DNA from: Halomonas sp. HL-93
GTDB lineage: Bacteria; Pseudomonadota; Gammaproteobacteria; Pseudomonadales; Halomonadaceae
Assembly: GCF_900086985.1 (NCBI RefSeq)
Contig: NZ_LT593974.1
Span: 186,001-250,000 of the forward strand
Reading direction: 5' to 3'
DNA length: 64,000 nucleotides
Both the position numbers and the translations under genes were made by a program. Every line of letters starts with the position of its first letter. Position 1 is the first letter of the stretch. A model generated the notes under the pieces. It was not told the origin of the DNA. It ran no database searches and saw nothing but the letters and a program-made list of their open reading frames with translations. Shown here piece after piece: positions 41,822 to 51,111 of this stretch.

Positions 41822-42109
41822 TTACTTGAAATGGGAGGAGGCGTCCCTGAACGCCTTGCGCATCAACTCCCAGGCGTCATCCATACCCTGGCGGACGGTG
41901 TCCCAGGCTGCTTCGCTGGCATGCTGGAGTTCATCGAGCCTTTGTTGCGTTTCCGCCTGGCGTTTCTTGAGCCGCTCTATGTCCTCCTGGTACTTGACCC
42001 TGGCCTCGTCACTGGCCTGGCGGGCCTTGGCGGCTAGCCTGTCGATCTCAGCATTCCACTCGTCTAACCGGGCTTTCATTTCCTCAACGAACTCGTCGCG
42101 TTGACTCAT
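41822..42109 (-). CDS. Small coiled-coil protein
   Basis: 95 residues from ATG 42109, with GGGAGGTG just upstream. Almost wholly helical and charged, with heptad spacing through EIDRLAAKARQASDEARVKY and RLKKRQAETQQRLDEL, then a short amphipathic tail. It resembles small stress-associated coiled-coil proteins (sll1863-like), a comparison I cannot verify here. Convergent with the telA-like gene. Confidence 0.65.
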   Translation of the reverse strand: MSQRDEFVEEMKARLDEWNAEIDRLAAKARQASDEARVKYQEDIERLKKRQAETQQRLDELQHASEAAWDTVRQGMDDAWELMRKAFRDASSHFK

Positions 42110-42190
42110 GATGACACCTCCCATTGCGGTAGCGGGCAGGTCACAAGCCGGCATTTAATGGCGTCGATGATGCTTATGCCACTCTGAGCC

Positions 42191-42604
42191 TTATAGTGTG
42201 ACCTTGCCGCGCAGGTTTTTGGTTTTGCCTTTGCGGGTTTTCGCATCCACACGCTTGCGTTTGGCGGAGCGGGTGGGCTTGGTTGGTTTGCGTGTCTTCT
42301 GTTGCTTGACCGCTTCGCGAATCAGCTCGCGCAGCCGTGCTAGGGCATCCTCGCGGTTGTGCTCCTGGGTGCGAAAGCGCTGAGCCTTGATGATGACCAC
42401 GCCCTCTTGGGTGATGCGCTGGTCGGTCAGCGCCAGCAGGCGCTCTTTGTAAAAGGGCGGTAGGGTCGAGCGCTGAATATCGAAACGCAGGTGAATAGCC
42501 GAGGCCACCTTGTTGACGTTTTGGCCGCCAGCACCCTGCGCGCGGATAGGGTTCAGCTCAATCTCCCAGTCGGCCAGTTCCACCGTGTTGGAAATATGCA
42601 GCAT
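42191..42604 (-). CDS. arfB: Alternative ribosome-rescue factor ArfB (YaeJ)
   Basis: 137 residues from ATG 42604 (AAGGAG upstream). The release-factor domain carries the catalytic GGQ (Gly26-Gly27-Gln28) in IRAQGAGGQNVNK. A basic C-terminal tail (about 100-137, many Lys/Arg) enters the mRNA channel of stalled ribosomes. It hydrolyses peptidyl-tRNA on ribosomes lacking a stop codon. Length and tail match E. coli ArfB. Confidence 0.93.
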   Translation of the reverse strand: MLHISNTVELADWEIELNPIRAQGAGGQNVNKVASAIHLRFDIQRSTLPPFYKERLLALTDQRITQEGVVIIKAQRFRTQEHNREDALARLRELIREAVKQQKTRKPTKPTRSAKRKRVDAKTRKGKTKNLRGKVTL

Positions 42605-42703
42605 AGGGCTCCTTAACGTGTGGGCAGCAACGCGATGCTTTGTAATGGAGGCATTGATCACGTTAGCACTAGTATAAGTCTATCGTCTGAAGCGCATGCG
42701 TGC

Positions 42704-43303
42704 TTACGAACGTTTTAACTCGAACTTTTTAAAGGGTAATTCTGGCAAGCAATCAATATGCAGGTTGAAGGCATGGCTGACAACGCTAATGGTCCAGCCC
42801 TGCGACTGCCAAATCCATGCATGAGCGTTTCCATGAGGAGCAAGTCGTGCGAGCCGGGTCGAAAGTAGGCTGGAAGGTGGTTCATGACTAACGCTATCTA
42901 ACTTGTAGAGGGCTTCATACAACGTCCAGGCGCGGTAGAAGGCAGCCAGCGGGTCTTTCGCTTTTAGAATAGCGCGTTTTACGTCGGGCTCAGGCAGTAG
43001 TTCAACAAGAGACGACAGACGTGCAGCATGGCGGGCCCGGGTGTGCTCTATATCGATGCCCACGGGGACATTCGACACGCCCGCCAGTACCCGCTTATCG
43101 CTATGGCTAAGACTGGCCTGGTAAGGGGCCTTTAGGGCGGGGTGCCTCGGCACTCCGCTGCCTCTAGGCGACCAGTCGGCAAGAGGACACTCAATCCCTT
43201 GCCGCTTGGCAAGTACACTCAGTAGCTCCCGGCCTCGCTGTGAGAGCGCGGCGCCAACGTGTGTTGCACTCACTTGCGCAATGATAAGGTTGAGGCGTGG
43301 CAT
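42704..43303 (-). CDS. 4'-phosphopantetheinyl transferase of the aryl polyene operon
   Basis: 199 residues. The metal-binding GIDIEH and the FYRAWTLYEALYK motif (equivalent to WxxKEAxxK) identify the Sfp/AcpT fold. It transfers phosphopantetheine from CoA to the Ser of the two ACPs of this operon. Its ATG overlaps the stop of the ketosynthase gene (TAATG), and it is the last gene of the 19-gene operon. The operon thus has a dedicated carrier-protein activator. Confidence 0.88.
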   Translation of the reverse strand: MPRLNLIIAQVSATHVGAALSQRGRELLSVLAKRQGIECPLADWSPRGSGVPRHPALKAPYQASLSHSDKRVLAGVSNVPVGIDIEHTRARHAARLSSLVELLPEPDVKRAILKAKDPLAAFYRAWTLYEALYKLDSVSHEPPSSLLSTRLARLAPHGNAHAWIWQSQGWTISVVSHAFNLHIDCLPELPFKKFELKRS

Positions 43304-44562
43304 TAAGGCCAGCGACGGAAGATCAACGAGGTGTTGATACCACCGAACGCAAAGTTGTTGCTCATGACATACTCACAGTCGATGTGGCGTGCTTCACCGC
43401 GCAGGTAATCGAGCTCTGCGCAGGCGTCATCGGGCTGGTCGAGGTTGGTGGTGGCATGGAACCAGCCTTCGCGCATCATCTCGATCGCCACCCAGGCTTC
43501 CAGTGCACCACAGGCTCCCAGTGTATGGCCGGTAAAACTTTTGAAGGCGCTGATCGGCATGTTGGGGCCGAACACGGCATGGGTGGCGTGGCTTTCGGCA
43601 ATATCGCCACGATCGGTGGCGGTGCCGTGGGCGCTGACATAGCCAATTTGCCCGGTGTCTAGTCCAGCGTCGTCAAGCGCTTGGCGGATGGCGCGCTCCA
43701 TCATGCCTGCATCGGGCTGAGTGACATGCCGACCATCGCTGTTGGTGCCGAAGCCGACCAGCTCGGCGTAGATGTTGGCACCACGTGCCTCGGCGTGTTC
43801 GAGTTCCTCAAGGATCAGGGTACCTGCCCCTTCGCCGATCACCAGGCCATCGCGCTCGGCATCGAAGGGGCGAGGCGAGGTATGTGGGGCATCGTTACGG
43901 GTGCTGGTGGCGAACAGCGTATCGAAGACGGCCGCTTCAGATGCCGACAGCTCCTCACAGCCCCCGGCAATCATCGCGGTCTGGCGGCCGAAGCGAATGG
44001 CTTCGTAGGCGTAACCGATGCCCTGGCTGCCCGATGTACAGGCGCTGGAGGTGGTATGGATACGGCCCCGCACGCCAAGGAATACCCCGATATTAACCGG
44101 CGCAGTATGCGCCATCATGCGAATATAGGAATTGGCATTAAGCCCATCGGTCGACTTGTTGATCAGCATGTTGCCGAAATCGGCCACCGCATCGGGTTCA
44201 CCTGCCGAGGCCCCGTAGGCGATGCCCATGTCGCCGCTGCCCACTAGCGGAGCGTCGAGCAGGCCTGCATCCGCCAGCGCCAGTTCACTGGCGCGGGTGG
44301 CCATTTGCGCGCCGCGGCCCATGCTGCGCAGCGCGCGCCGGTGATAGTGGTCGGGCAACGTAAAATCACTCACAGGCGCGCCCAGGCGGGTATTGAGGCC
44401 TTCGTAGCTGGACCAGTCCGCCATGTGTTGGATGCCGCTTTCCAGGCGCTCCAAGCGGGCCCGAATGCTCGGCCAGTCATTGCCGATCGGTGAGAAACCG
44501 GCTATCCCGGTCACCACCACTCTTCGACCCAGCCCATCCTGGCGTAGTGCAGTGTTTGGCAT
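43303..44562 (-). CDS. apeO: Beta-ketoacyl-ACP synthase, ApeO type
   Basis: About 419 residues, FabF-like. The Cys-His-His triad is complete: SACTSGS, SAHGTAT and FTGHTLGACG. In known aryl polyene systems ApeO pairs with the chain-length factor ApeC to condense malonyl-ACP onto the growing chain. The ATG at 44562 overlaps the ketoreductase stop (TGATG); an upstream GTG at 44568 is also possible. Assignment to ApeO rather than ApeR rests on order and family resemblance. Confidence 0.85.
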   Translation of the reverse strand: MPNTALRQDGLGRRVVVTGIAGFSPIGNDWPSIRARLERLESGIQHMADWSSYEGLNTRLGAPVSDFTLPDHYHRRALRSMGRGAQMATRASELALADAGLLDAPLVGSGDMGIAYGASAGEPDAVADFGNMLINKSTDGLNANSYIRMMAHTAPVNIGVFLGVRGRIHTTSSACTSGSQGIGYAYEAIRFGRQTAMIAGGCEELSASEAAVFDTLFATSTRNDAPHTSPRPFDAERDGLVIGEGAGTLILEELEHAEARGANIYAELVGFGTNSDGRHVTQPDAGMMERAIRQALDDAGLDTGQIGYVSAHGTATDRGDIAESHATHAVFGPNMPISAFKSFTGHTLGACGALEAWVAIEMMREGWFHATTNLDQPDDACAELDYLRGEARHIDCEYVMSNNFAFGGINTSLIFRRWP

Positions 44563-45287
44563 CAGCACATCCCTCCATTAACGGCGAACACTTGCCGGGT
44601 GATATAGCTGGCATCGGATGAGCACAAAAAGCCTACCGTGGCGGCGACTTCTTCGCTGGTCCCGGTGCGGCGCATGGGGATCAGCTTGAGCGCCTCCTCG
44701 GTCGCCAGTTCGTCGGTCATGTCGGTGTCGATCAATCCGGGCGCGACGCAGTTGACGGTAATTTTCCGCTTGGCCAACTCCACCGCCAGGGCCTTCATCG
44801 CCCCGATCAGTCCCGCCTTGGCAGCGCTGTAGTTGACCTGGCCGCGGTTGCCCATCAACCCTGACACCGACGACATCACCACAATGCGGCCCGCTTTGCG
44901 GCGGCGAATCATCGGCATGACTAACGGTTTGATGACGTTGTAAAAGCCATCGAGATTGGTGTGGATGACGCTGTCCCAGTCTTCGTCAGACAGTGCAGGG
45001 AAGGCGCCGTCGGCGGTAATTCCGGCATTGCAAACGGCGCCGTAATAGGCCCCATGCGCTTCGATGTCGTTTTCAATGGCCTCGCGTGCCGCTTCGCGGT
45101 CGGCGACATCAAAGCACAGGATGCGGGCATCGCGCCCCAGAGCACGGATGTCATCGGCGACCGCCTCGGCGGCGTCTTTGTGTTGTCGGCAGTGCAGCAC
45201 AATATCGAAGCCATCCCGCGCCAGGCGCAGGGCGATGGCACGACCGATGCCGCGGCTCGAACCGGTGATCAAAATGGTATCGGTCAT
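44562..45287 (-). CDS. apeQ: 3-oxoacyl-ACP reductase, ApeQ type (FabG-like SDR)
   Basis: 241 residues. Rossmann motif TGSSRGIG near the start, NAG after strand 4, catalytic Ser in SSVSGLMGN, and YSAAK with Tyr and Lys. NADPH-dependent reduction of the beta-keto group after each elongation. Overlaps the dehydratase gene upstream (ATGA). Confidence 0.92.
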   Translation of the reverse strand: MTDTILITGSSRGIGRAIALRLARDGFDIVLHCRQHKDAAEAVADDIRALGRDARILCFDVADREAAREAIENDIEAHGAYYGAVCNAGITADGAFPALSDEDWDSVIHTNLDGFYNVIKPLVMPMIRRRKAGRIVVMSSVSGLMGNRGQVNYSAAKAGLIGAMKALAVELAKRKITVNCVAPGLIDTDMTDELATEEALKLIPMRRTGTSEEVAATVGFLCSSDASYITRQVFAVNGGMC

Positions 45288-45778
45288 GGGTGGCTCCCTG
45301 GTTGTATAGCCTCCAGCGCCTGTGTTGATTCGGGCTGAAAGACGTTGAGCGTGGAGGTGGCGAGCCGGTGGTTTTCACTGTCCAACAGCTGTCCGCTAAA
45401 AGCGCCGAGTCCGTTGTCGGCGCGAAAGTCGAGGGTGACCTCAATACGTATCGGCTGGTCGAACGCGAACTGCGGGGTTAGGCATTGATAGCGCCGGGTG
45501 CCGAGCAAAAAACCAATACCTGGCTTGTCACCGCCTGTTATCGCCTGTACGCCCGCCCAGGCGGCAACCGCCTGGGCGAGCCATTCAAGCCCTACCCAGC
45601 CCGGAATGCCCAGGGAGGTGGCGAACAGGTCGTCGCGCCGTGGCGTGACTCTGGCATGCAGGTATTCATCGCCCACCTCGAGCAGAGTATCGAGCAGGCA
45701 CATGCCATGACGATGCGGTACGTAGGGCGCGATATCGCAAGGCAGATCCGGTTTTTTTACGGCCGGTGAATCAGTCAT
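45284..45778 (-). CDS. apeP: Hotdog-fold 3-hydroxyacyl-ACP dehydratase, ApeP type
   Basis: 164 residues from ATG 45778, which overlaps the end of the ketosynthase gene by 8 bases. PHRHGMCLLDTLLEV carries the active-site His region and IPGWVGLEWLAQAVAAWAG the central hotdog helix. It removes water to form the conjugated double bond. In studied systems ApeP works as a heterodimer with ApeI; here the ApeI-like domain is fused to the ligase encoded at 55366. Confidence 0.85.
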   Translation of the reverse strand: MTDSPAVKKPDLPCDIAPYVPHRHGMCLLDTLLEVGDEYLHARVTPRRDDLFATSLGIPGWVGLEWLAQAVAAWAGVQAITGGDKPGIGFLLGTRRYQCLTPQFAFDQPIRIEVTLDFRADNGLGAFSGQLLDSENHRLATSTLNVFQPESTQALEAIQPGSHP

Positions 45779-46964
45779 TAACACGTTCCAACAGCAAGGC
45801 AATATTGTTGCCACCGAACGCGAAGGCGTTGCTGAGTGCGCGGCGGCAGTCGCGTTTCTCGGCGGCGGCATAGGTAAGTGGCGACAGTGCCGGGTCGAGT
45901 TGGCCATCGTGCACGTGGGGCGGTAAACGGCCACCATCCAGGGTCAGCCAGCAGAAGGCGGCTTCCAACGCGCCGCATGCGCCCAGGGTGTGGCCGGTCA
46001 AGGCCTTGGTCGAACTGCAGGGCAGCGTATCGTCGAGGACATGACTGACGGCCAAGGCTTCCATGCTGTCGTTCTGGCGGGTGGCGGTACCGTGCAGGTT
46101 GAGATAGTCGATGTCTGAGGCACCCAGCCGTGCCATGGTCAGCGCGGCCTGCATGGCCGCGATAGCCCCCGTTCCGTCCGGGTGCGGTGAGGAAATATGA
46201 TAGCCATCGCTGGACTCACCATAGCCGCTGAGCTGGATGCCTCCGGTTTCACCGGTAACCAGAAACAACGCCGCTGCTTCGCCGAGGTTAATACCGCAAC
46301 GATTGATCGAGAAGGGCTGGCAGGGACTATCGCTGAGCGCTTCAAGCGAGGCGAAACCGTTCACGGTCAGGCTGCAAAGGCTATCGGCACCCCCCGCGAT
46401 GACCGCATCGCAGGCTCCGGTTGCCAGCAAGCGCTTGGCACTGGCCAGCGCCCGGGCACTGGAGGTACAAGCGGTGGATAGCGTATACGCCGGGCCATCG
46501 AGGCCAAGCCACTCGGCAACGAAACATGCCGACGAGCCGATTTCATGGCGCTGATAACGAAAATCTTCGGGCCAATCGCCGTGTTGCTGGCGTTTGGCCA
46601 AGGCGATTTCGGTTTCGCCGATACCCGAGGTGCTGGTACCCAGCACGACGCCAATCCGAGCCCCAGGATGCCGCTGACGAAACGCATCGAGGGTCGGCGC
46701 GAGCTGCTTCACGGCGGCGGCCAGCAGCTGGTTATTCCGCGAACGGTGCGCCATCGGTAGGCTCTCGGCATCGGGCAAGGCAGACGTCACCCTGCCCAGC
46801 GGCAAGGGGCGGCCAGGCGTGAAGGTGTCGTCGAGCACCAGACCGCGACGGCCATTGAACAGCGCATCGGCGATGGTCGCCAGGTCGTCGCCCAACGGGC
46901 AGACCAGCGCCGGCGGCAACAGGCGGCAAGGCTGTGCCTGGAGTGGGGTCAATTGGCTGGACAT
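45771..46964 (-). CDS. apeR: Beta-ketoacyl-ACP synthase, ApeR type
   Basis: 397 residues. Triad in STACTSSARAL, LHGTATRQND and LTGHTLGACGA. In aryl polyene systems a homodimeric KS (ApeR) performs the early condensation with the aryl starter. Its start overlaps the lipoprotein gene by 16 bases. Distinction from ApeO is by context. Confidence 0.85.
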   Translation of the reverse strand: MSSQLTPLQAQPCRLLPPALVCPLGDDLATIADALFNGRRGLVLDDTFTPGRPLPLGRVTSALPDAESLPMAHRSRNNQLLAAAVKQLAPTLDAFRQRHPGARIGVVLGTSTSGIGETEIALAKRQQHGDWPEDFRYQRHEIGSSACFVAEWLGLDGPAYTLSTACTSSARALASAKRLLATGACDAVIAGGADSLCSLTVNGFASLEALSDSPCQPFSINRCGINLGEAAALFLVTGETGGIQLSGYGESSDGYHISSPHPDGTGAIAAMQAALTMARLGASDIDYLNLHGTATRQNDSMEALAVSHVLDDTLPCSSTKALTGHTLGACGALEAAFCWLTLDGGRLPPHVHDGQLDPALSPLTYAAAEKRDCRRALSNAFAFGGNNIALLLERVND

Positions 46965-47515
46965 GGGGCGTCCATCGGGTCGGCGTCGTCAGCAAGGGGG
47001 GCGATGTATAAGCGGTAATCGGCTTCCAGATCCTCAATAAGCCGACATTCCGTGTCGCCAGTGATGCGCGCGATGAGGCGATCCCGGTAGCGGACGGTTC
47101 GCTCGCCGCGTTCTTCCTCCAGCGACCAGGGTTCCTCCTCGAAGGCCTGGGATAGGGCCGATGCGGGCCATAGGCTCCAGCTCAAGCGACTAGCAAGCCA
47201 CTCGGCGGTAAACGGCGGGTCGAACGACTTGTCGGAGAGAAAGCGGCTGCCAGTGTCATCATGCACTAACGTCAATAAGCGCTGGCCTTGGGGGCTGAGC
47301 AGCGCCAGGCGCACCGATTGACCGTCCTGGCGCAAGGCGCCAATCAGCACTTGCCGCTCACCGTCATGTTCGAATGTCAGCTTTTGTTTCTGAGACTCCC
47401 GCTCCGGCAGCCTTTCAAGCGCAGGAATAGGCGCATTCGCCGGTCGCCCAGCGCAGCCGATAAGAAGAAAAAGAGCTGCTAGCAATAGCATGAAACGAGG
47501 TAAAAAATATCGCAT
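46949..47515 (-). CDS. DUF3261-type lipoprotein
   Basis: 188 residues. A short signal ends at the lipobox LIGC, so it is a lipoprotein. The mature part is a beta-rich domain typical of DUF3261 members that sit in aryl polyene clusters beside the LolA/MMPL genes, presumably helping outer-membrane delivery. ATG 47515 is preceded by an in-frame GTG at 47518. Confidence 0.78.
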   Translation of the reverse strand: MRYFLPRFMLLLAALFLLIGCAGRPANAPIPALERLPERESQKQKLTFEHDGERQVLIGALRQDGQSVRLALLSPQGQRLLTLVHDDTGSRFLSDKSFDPPFTAEWLASRLSWSLWPASALSQAFEEEPWSLEEERGERTVRYRDRLIARITGDTECRLIEDLEADYRLYIAPLADDADPMDAPCPAN

Positions 47516-47518
47516 CAC

Positions 47519-48805
47519 TCAAACCTCGCTGATGTCAGGAAAGGTGTTGTCGGTACAGGCCTTAGCCAGCGTATTGAGCCGTCGGCGACTAGCGGCGACC
47601 AAGGGATTATTGATGTCCCATGCATAGCCCGCAAGCACTGAACTGATCATCGAGCGAATGCGGGGTGTTTGCGTCTCGTTGAAGATGATGCGCGGCAGGC
47701 GTCCATCGTACCAAGCGTCGACAAACTCACGAAAGGTGGCGATGCCGCGTCGCAGCGGTTGTTCGAACTCGCTATCCCAATCGATGCTTTCACCGGCAAG
47801 CTGACGTTCGACCAACGGGGCGGCACGCACGGCCGAGTCCAGCGCAATCGTCACGCCTGAGGAAAACACCGGGTCAAGGAACTCACCGGCATTACCCAGC
47901 AGGGCAAAGCCCGGGCCGTGTAACCGCTCAACATCACTGGAATAACCCTCCAGGCGGCCGACGTCGCGGATGGCGTGGGCGTTTGCCAGTAGCTTGGCAA
48001 GCCGAGGTTCTGCATTGATAAAGTGCCACAGCCGCTGGCTATCGTCGACGCCCGCGGCGTTGAGTGTGGCGCTATCGCCCACCACGCCGATGGAGGCGCG
48101 GCCATCGCGGAAAGGAATCAGCCAGTACCAGATGCCCGGATGCTCAGGGTGCACGCCGATCAGAATCTTCTCGCGGTCATGATTTGGGCAGTCTATGCGA
48201 TCCTCGACGTGCGTAAACAAGGCGCAGCGCGATGCCAGTGACGAGGGGCGGGCAAGCCCGGTCAGTTTTGCAAGCACGCGCCCATAGCCGCTGGCATCCA
48301 GCACGAAGCGTGCGTTGAGCGTGCGATGCTCACCGCTGGCATCGACCAATATGAGGCTTGGCCGGTCATGATCGGCGGTGAAGGCGTCAACGCGTGTCTC
48401 GAACTCCACCTCGGCGCCGGCTTGGCGTGCGCCTTCGATCAGCCGCTGGTCGAAATCGCTGCGTTCAACCTGCCAGGTGGTGCCGGGGCCGGGGCTGAAT
48501 TTGTCGCGAAAATCGACCGCGGAATAGCGGTCTCGCCAGGTAAAGGCGGCGCCATTCTTGACTTGAAAGTCACCTGCCTGCGCCGCGTCGAGCAGGCCGC
48601 AGGTGTCGAGATGCGCCATGCATTGCGGCAGCAGGCTTTCACCAATCGAGAAACGTGGAAACAGGCTGCGTTCGATAACCCGTACGCGTAGACCTCGCCG
48701 GGCGAGCCATGCAGCCGCGGCAGCGCCCGAAGGGCCCGCGCCAATAATCGCCACATCAGTGGTTTCATGCAGTTCCATAGCGTTTGTGTCTCCTGATACC
48801 GTCAT
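47519..48805 (-). CDS. FAD-dependent oxidoreductase, flavin halogenase/geranylgeranyl-reductase-like
   Basis: 428 residues. FAD-binding GAGPSGAAAAAWLARRGL at the start, then DASGYGRVLAKL and the second motif GFALLGNAGEFLDPVFSSG. The halogenase WxWxIP signature is not seen (the matching region is WYWLIPF), so halogenation is not assured. Found in many aryl polyene loci; may modify the aryl head or polyene. GTG/ATG 48805 overlaps the transporter stop; ATG 48778 with AGGAGA upstream is an alternative start. Confidence 0.8.
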   Translation of the reverse strand: MTVSGDTNAMELHETTDVAIIGAGPSGAAAAAWLARRGLRVRVIERSLFPRFSIGESLLPQCMAHLDTCGLLDAAQAGDFQVKNGAAFTWRDRYSAVDFRDKFSPGPGTTWQVERSDFDQRLIEGARQAGAEVEFETRVDAFTADHDRPSLILVDASGEHRTLNARFVLDASGYGRVLAKLTGLARPSSLASRCALFTHVEDRIDCPNHDREKILIGVHPEHPGIWYWLIPFRDGRASIGVVGDSATLNAAGVDDSQRLWHFINAEPRLAKLLANAHAIRDVGRLEGYSSDVERLHGPGFALLGNAGEFLDPVFSSGVTIALDSAVRAAPLVERQLAGESIDWDSEFEQPLRRGIATFREFVDAWYDGRLPRIIFNETQTPRIRSMISSVLAGYAWDINNPLVAASRRRLNTLAKACTDNTFPDISEV

Positions 48806-51111
48806 GGCTGATGGGGTTGGGAAATGGCGTGCCGTGTCTCAGCCCTGGCGAACGGCACCAGTGCCCACACCGCGGCGAGGCCCACAAGGCAGGTGAGGCC
48901 CAAATAATGCAATGCCGGTGTTGAGCTGAACGATAGCAAGCCAAAGGCCAGCAAGCTGGAGGCGCAGGACAGGCTGATGGCGAGCCACACCGCGGGGCTA
49001 TCAGGATGCTCGGTACTGAAGATGCCCGCGTCGAGCCCAATGCCCAGTACCAGTAACAACCCTAGCAGGTGGAACAGCGTCAGGCCGATGTTGAGTGCGC
49101 TAAATAGCGCCAGGGTTACCAACACGGCGCCCAAGGGTGGCAGTAACACACGCCAGGCCCGCCCGCGATAGCGCCAGCCAAACACCAGCGCTAAACCCAG
49201 CGCAGCAATGCCCAAGCACAGGGCAATTTGCTCACGCAGTCGCGACAGGGTGTCTGTGAGCGTGGCCACCCGATCCTGGTAGTGGACATGATCTGGTGCG
49301 GCGAGCTCATCAAGCGCTTGCTGGGCGTGCTCATCGGCGCCGCCCAGCGTCACCAGGGCGGCCAATTGCGGGTGCGTGTCCTCCGCCGTGTCAGTCTCGC
49401 CCATCCACAGTGTGCTATCGGCACGACCTGCCGACATCTTAAGCCACGCTTCTATCGTCAGCAGCGGCACGCTGCGTAGCGGTTGTTGAGCCTCTTCGAG
49501 AAGCGTGTCGGGAAGCCCGGCCTCGGCGACCCAGTCTGGCAGGGCATCGCTATAGGCTTGGCGCACGTGTTCCAGGTTGGCTTGCTGTGTCGCCGGTGAC
49601 GGCACTGCTTGAGCGAGGTGGCGGTAGTGCGCCAGATGCCCTTCGGCCTGTAGATCCGCCAATGACGTGTCCAGGGCTTCCAGGCGTTCCAGCAGCAAGG
49701 CTTCATGCTCTGCCGTGACGATGAGATATTGGTTATCGGTGGAGCGTTCCATTAGCGTCTGTACGCGTTGCTGCTCGGCAATCAGCGAGTCGGGCGAGGG
49801 GTTCAATTGGCGCAGGTCGTCGTTGGCGGTTAGCCGCGTGACGATCAACACCATCGCGAATAGGCCGAGCAACCCCAGCAGACCCCAGCGGTAGGGCGCG
49901 TGAGGCGGCAGCCGCACGCGGTTCAGCTGGGTGGCGATGCGTTGCGTCGCAATGTGGGGGCGTGGGGACCACCAGGGTAACCATAAGCGCACCGTCAACC
50001 AGGCGCCGACCAACCCTAGCGCGGCGAAGGTGGCCATTTGGCGCAAGCCTGGCATCGGCGTGATGAGTTGAATAAGGTAAGCCGCCAAACTGGAAACTAA
50101 GCCTAATAGTAGCCCCGGCCAGAGGTAAGCCAGTCCACGCTCGGGCGCCAGCTGCCGAGCGCATTGCAGGTGCAGCGCATAGTCGACCGCGACGCCGATC
50201 AAGCTGGCGCCAAATGCCAGCGTTAGCAGATGCAGCGTGCCGAATAGCCACCAGGTGACAGGCAGGGCAAACAACACGCCGCAGGTGATCGGCAATAATA
50301 GGCTGACCAGTACCGAGCCACGCCGAAACGTCGCCCATAGCAGCAACCCGATGCCCAGCAATGAGCCAAGCCCAATGGTCGAGATTTCGCGTTTGGCCTG
50401 TGCCGCCCCAGCCGCGGCATGGAAGACCAGGCCACTGCGCAACATCTCAGCCTCGGGATGCGCCGTCTGGAAGTCCGCCAACGCTGTAGACAGGCGTTGC
50501 TGCAGCTCCATATCGTAGGGGCTTGCCGACAGCTGGCCACTGACGATAAACCAGCGCGTGCCTTGCTCACTCACGCTGGGCAGACCATCGCGTAGCCGAA
50601 TGGGGCTGTCGAGCCGCTGTTCAAGCCAGGCATCGAGCAGGCCGAAAGGGTCGCGTCTGGGTTCGACCTCGCTACCCAGCGAATGCAGCCGTGTCAGGCC
50701 ACGCTGTACCCAAGCATCGTTATCAGCGTCGGCGAGGGAGTCGGTCAGCAGGCGATAGCGATAAGGCGATAAATCATTTGCGGGGTTCTCGAAGCCGTCA
50801 ACGTCGAAGTCGCTGACGCTAGCGGATGCCTCCAGTCGTTCCTTTAGGTCGGCTACCAAGCGTTCGGGCGAATCCCCCTTCACCAGCAGTACAAAGCGGT
50901 TCTCGACGACGTGGCTGAGGCTTTGTTCGGCTTGCTCGATCAAGGCTGTCTGCTGGCTGTCGGGCAGCAGCGCGGTAATGCGTGTATCAAGCGGCGCGCC
51001 CTTGCTCAGCAAGCTGGCCAGTAATAGGGCGCAGCCCAGCAGCAGCCCGGCCCAGCCCCAGGCCGCGAGGCGTTCGCGATGAGTGGGGCTAGGCGGTTGG
51101 ACATGGTTCAC
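48802..51111 (-). CDS. MMPL/RND-type exporter of the aryl polyene operon
   Basis: 769 residues with about twelve membrane segments in two blocks (near 15-35 and 260-420; then 440 and 620-760) and two large periplasmic loops, the RND/MMPL plan. Acidic membrane residues such as Asp in GVAVDYALHLQ and GLDAGIFSTEH fit proton-driven export. It probably moves the APE lipid across or out of the inner membrane with the LolA-like protein. GTG start overlapping the LolA stop. Confidence 0.87.
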   Translation of the reverse strand: MNHVQPPSPTHRERLAAWGWAGLLLGCALLLASLLSKGAPLDTRITALLPDSQQTALIEQAEQSLSHVVENRFVLLVKGDSPERLVADLKERLEASASVSDFDVDGFENPANDLSPYRYRLLTDSLADADNDAWVQRGLTRLHSLGSEVEPRRDPFGLLDAWLEQRLDSPIRLRDGLPSVSEQGTRWFIVSGQLSASPYDMELQQRLSTALADFQTAHPEAEMLRSGLVFHAAAGAAQAKREISTIGLGSLLGIGLLLWATFRRGSVLVSLLLPITCGVLFALPVTWWLFGTLHLLTLAFGASLIGVAVDYALHLQCARQLAPERGLAYLWPGLLLGLVSSLAAYLIQLITPMPGLRQMATFAALGLVGAWLTVRLWLPWWSPRPHIATQRIATQLNRVRLPPHAPYRWGLLGLLGLFAMVLIVTRLTANDDLRQLNPSPDSLIAEQQRVQTLMERSTDNQYLIVTAEHEALLLERLEALDTSLADLQAEGHLAHYRHLAQAVPSPATQQANLEHVRQAYSDALPDWVAEAGLPDTLLEEAQQPLRSVPLLTIEAWLKMSAGRADSTLWMGETDTAEDTHPQLAALVTLGGADEHAQQALDELAAPDHVHYQDRVATLTDTLSRLREQIALCLGIAALGLALVFGWRYRGRAWRVLLPPLGAVLVTLALFSALNIGLTLFHLLGLLLVLGIGLDAGIFSTEHPDSPAVWLAISLSCASSLLAFGLLSFSSTPALHYLGLTCLVGLAAVWALVPFARAETRHAISQPHQP

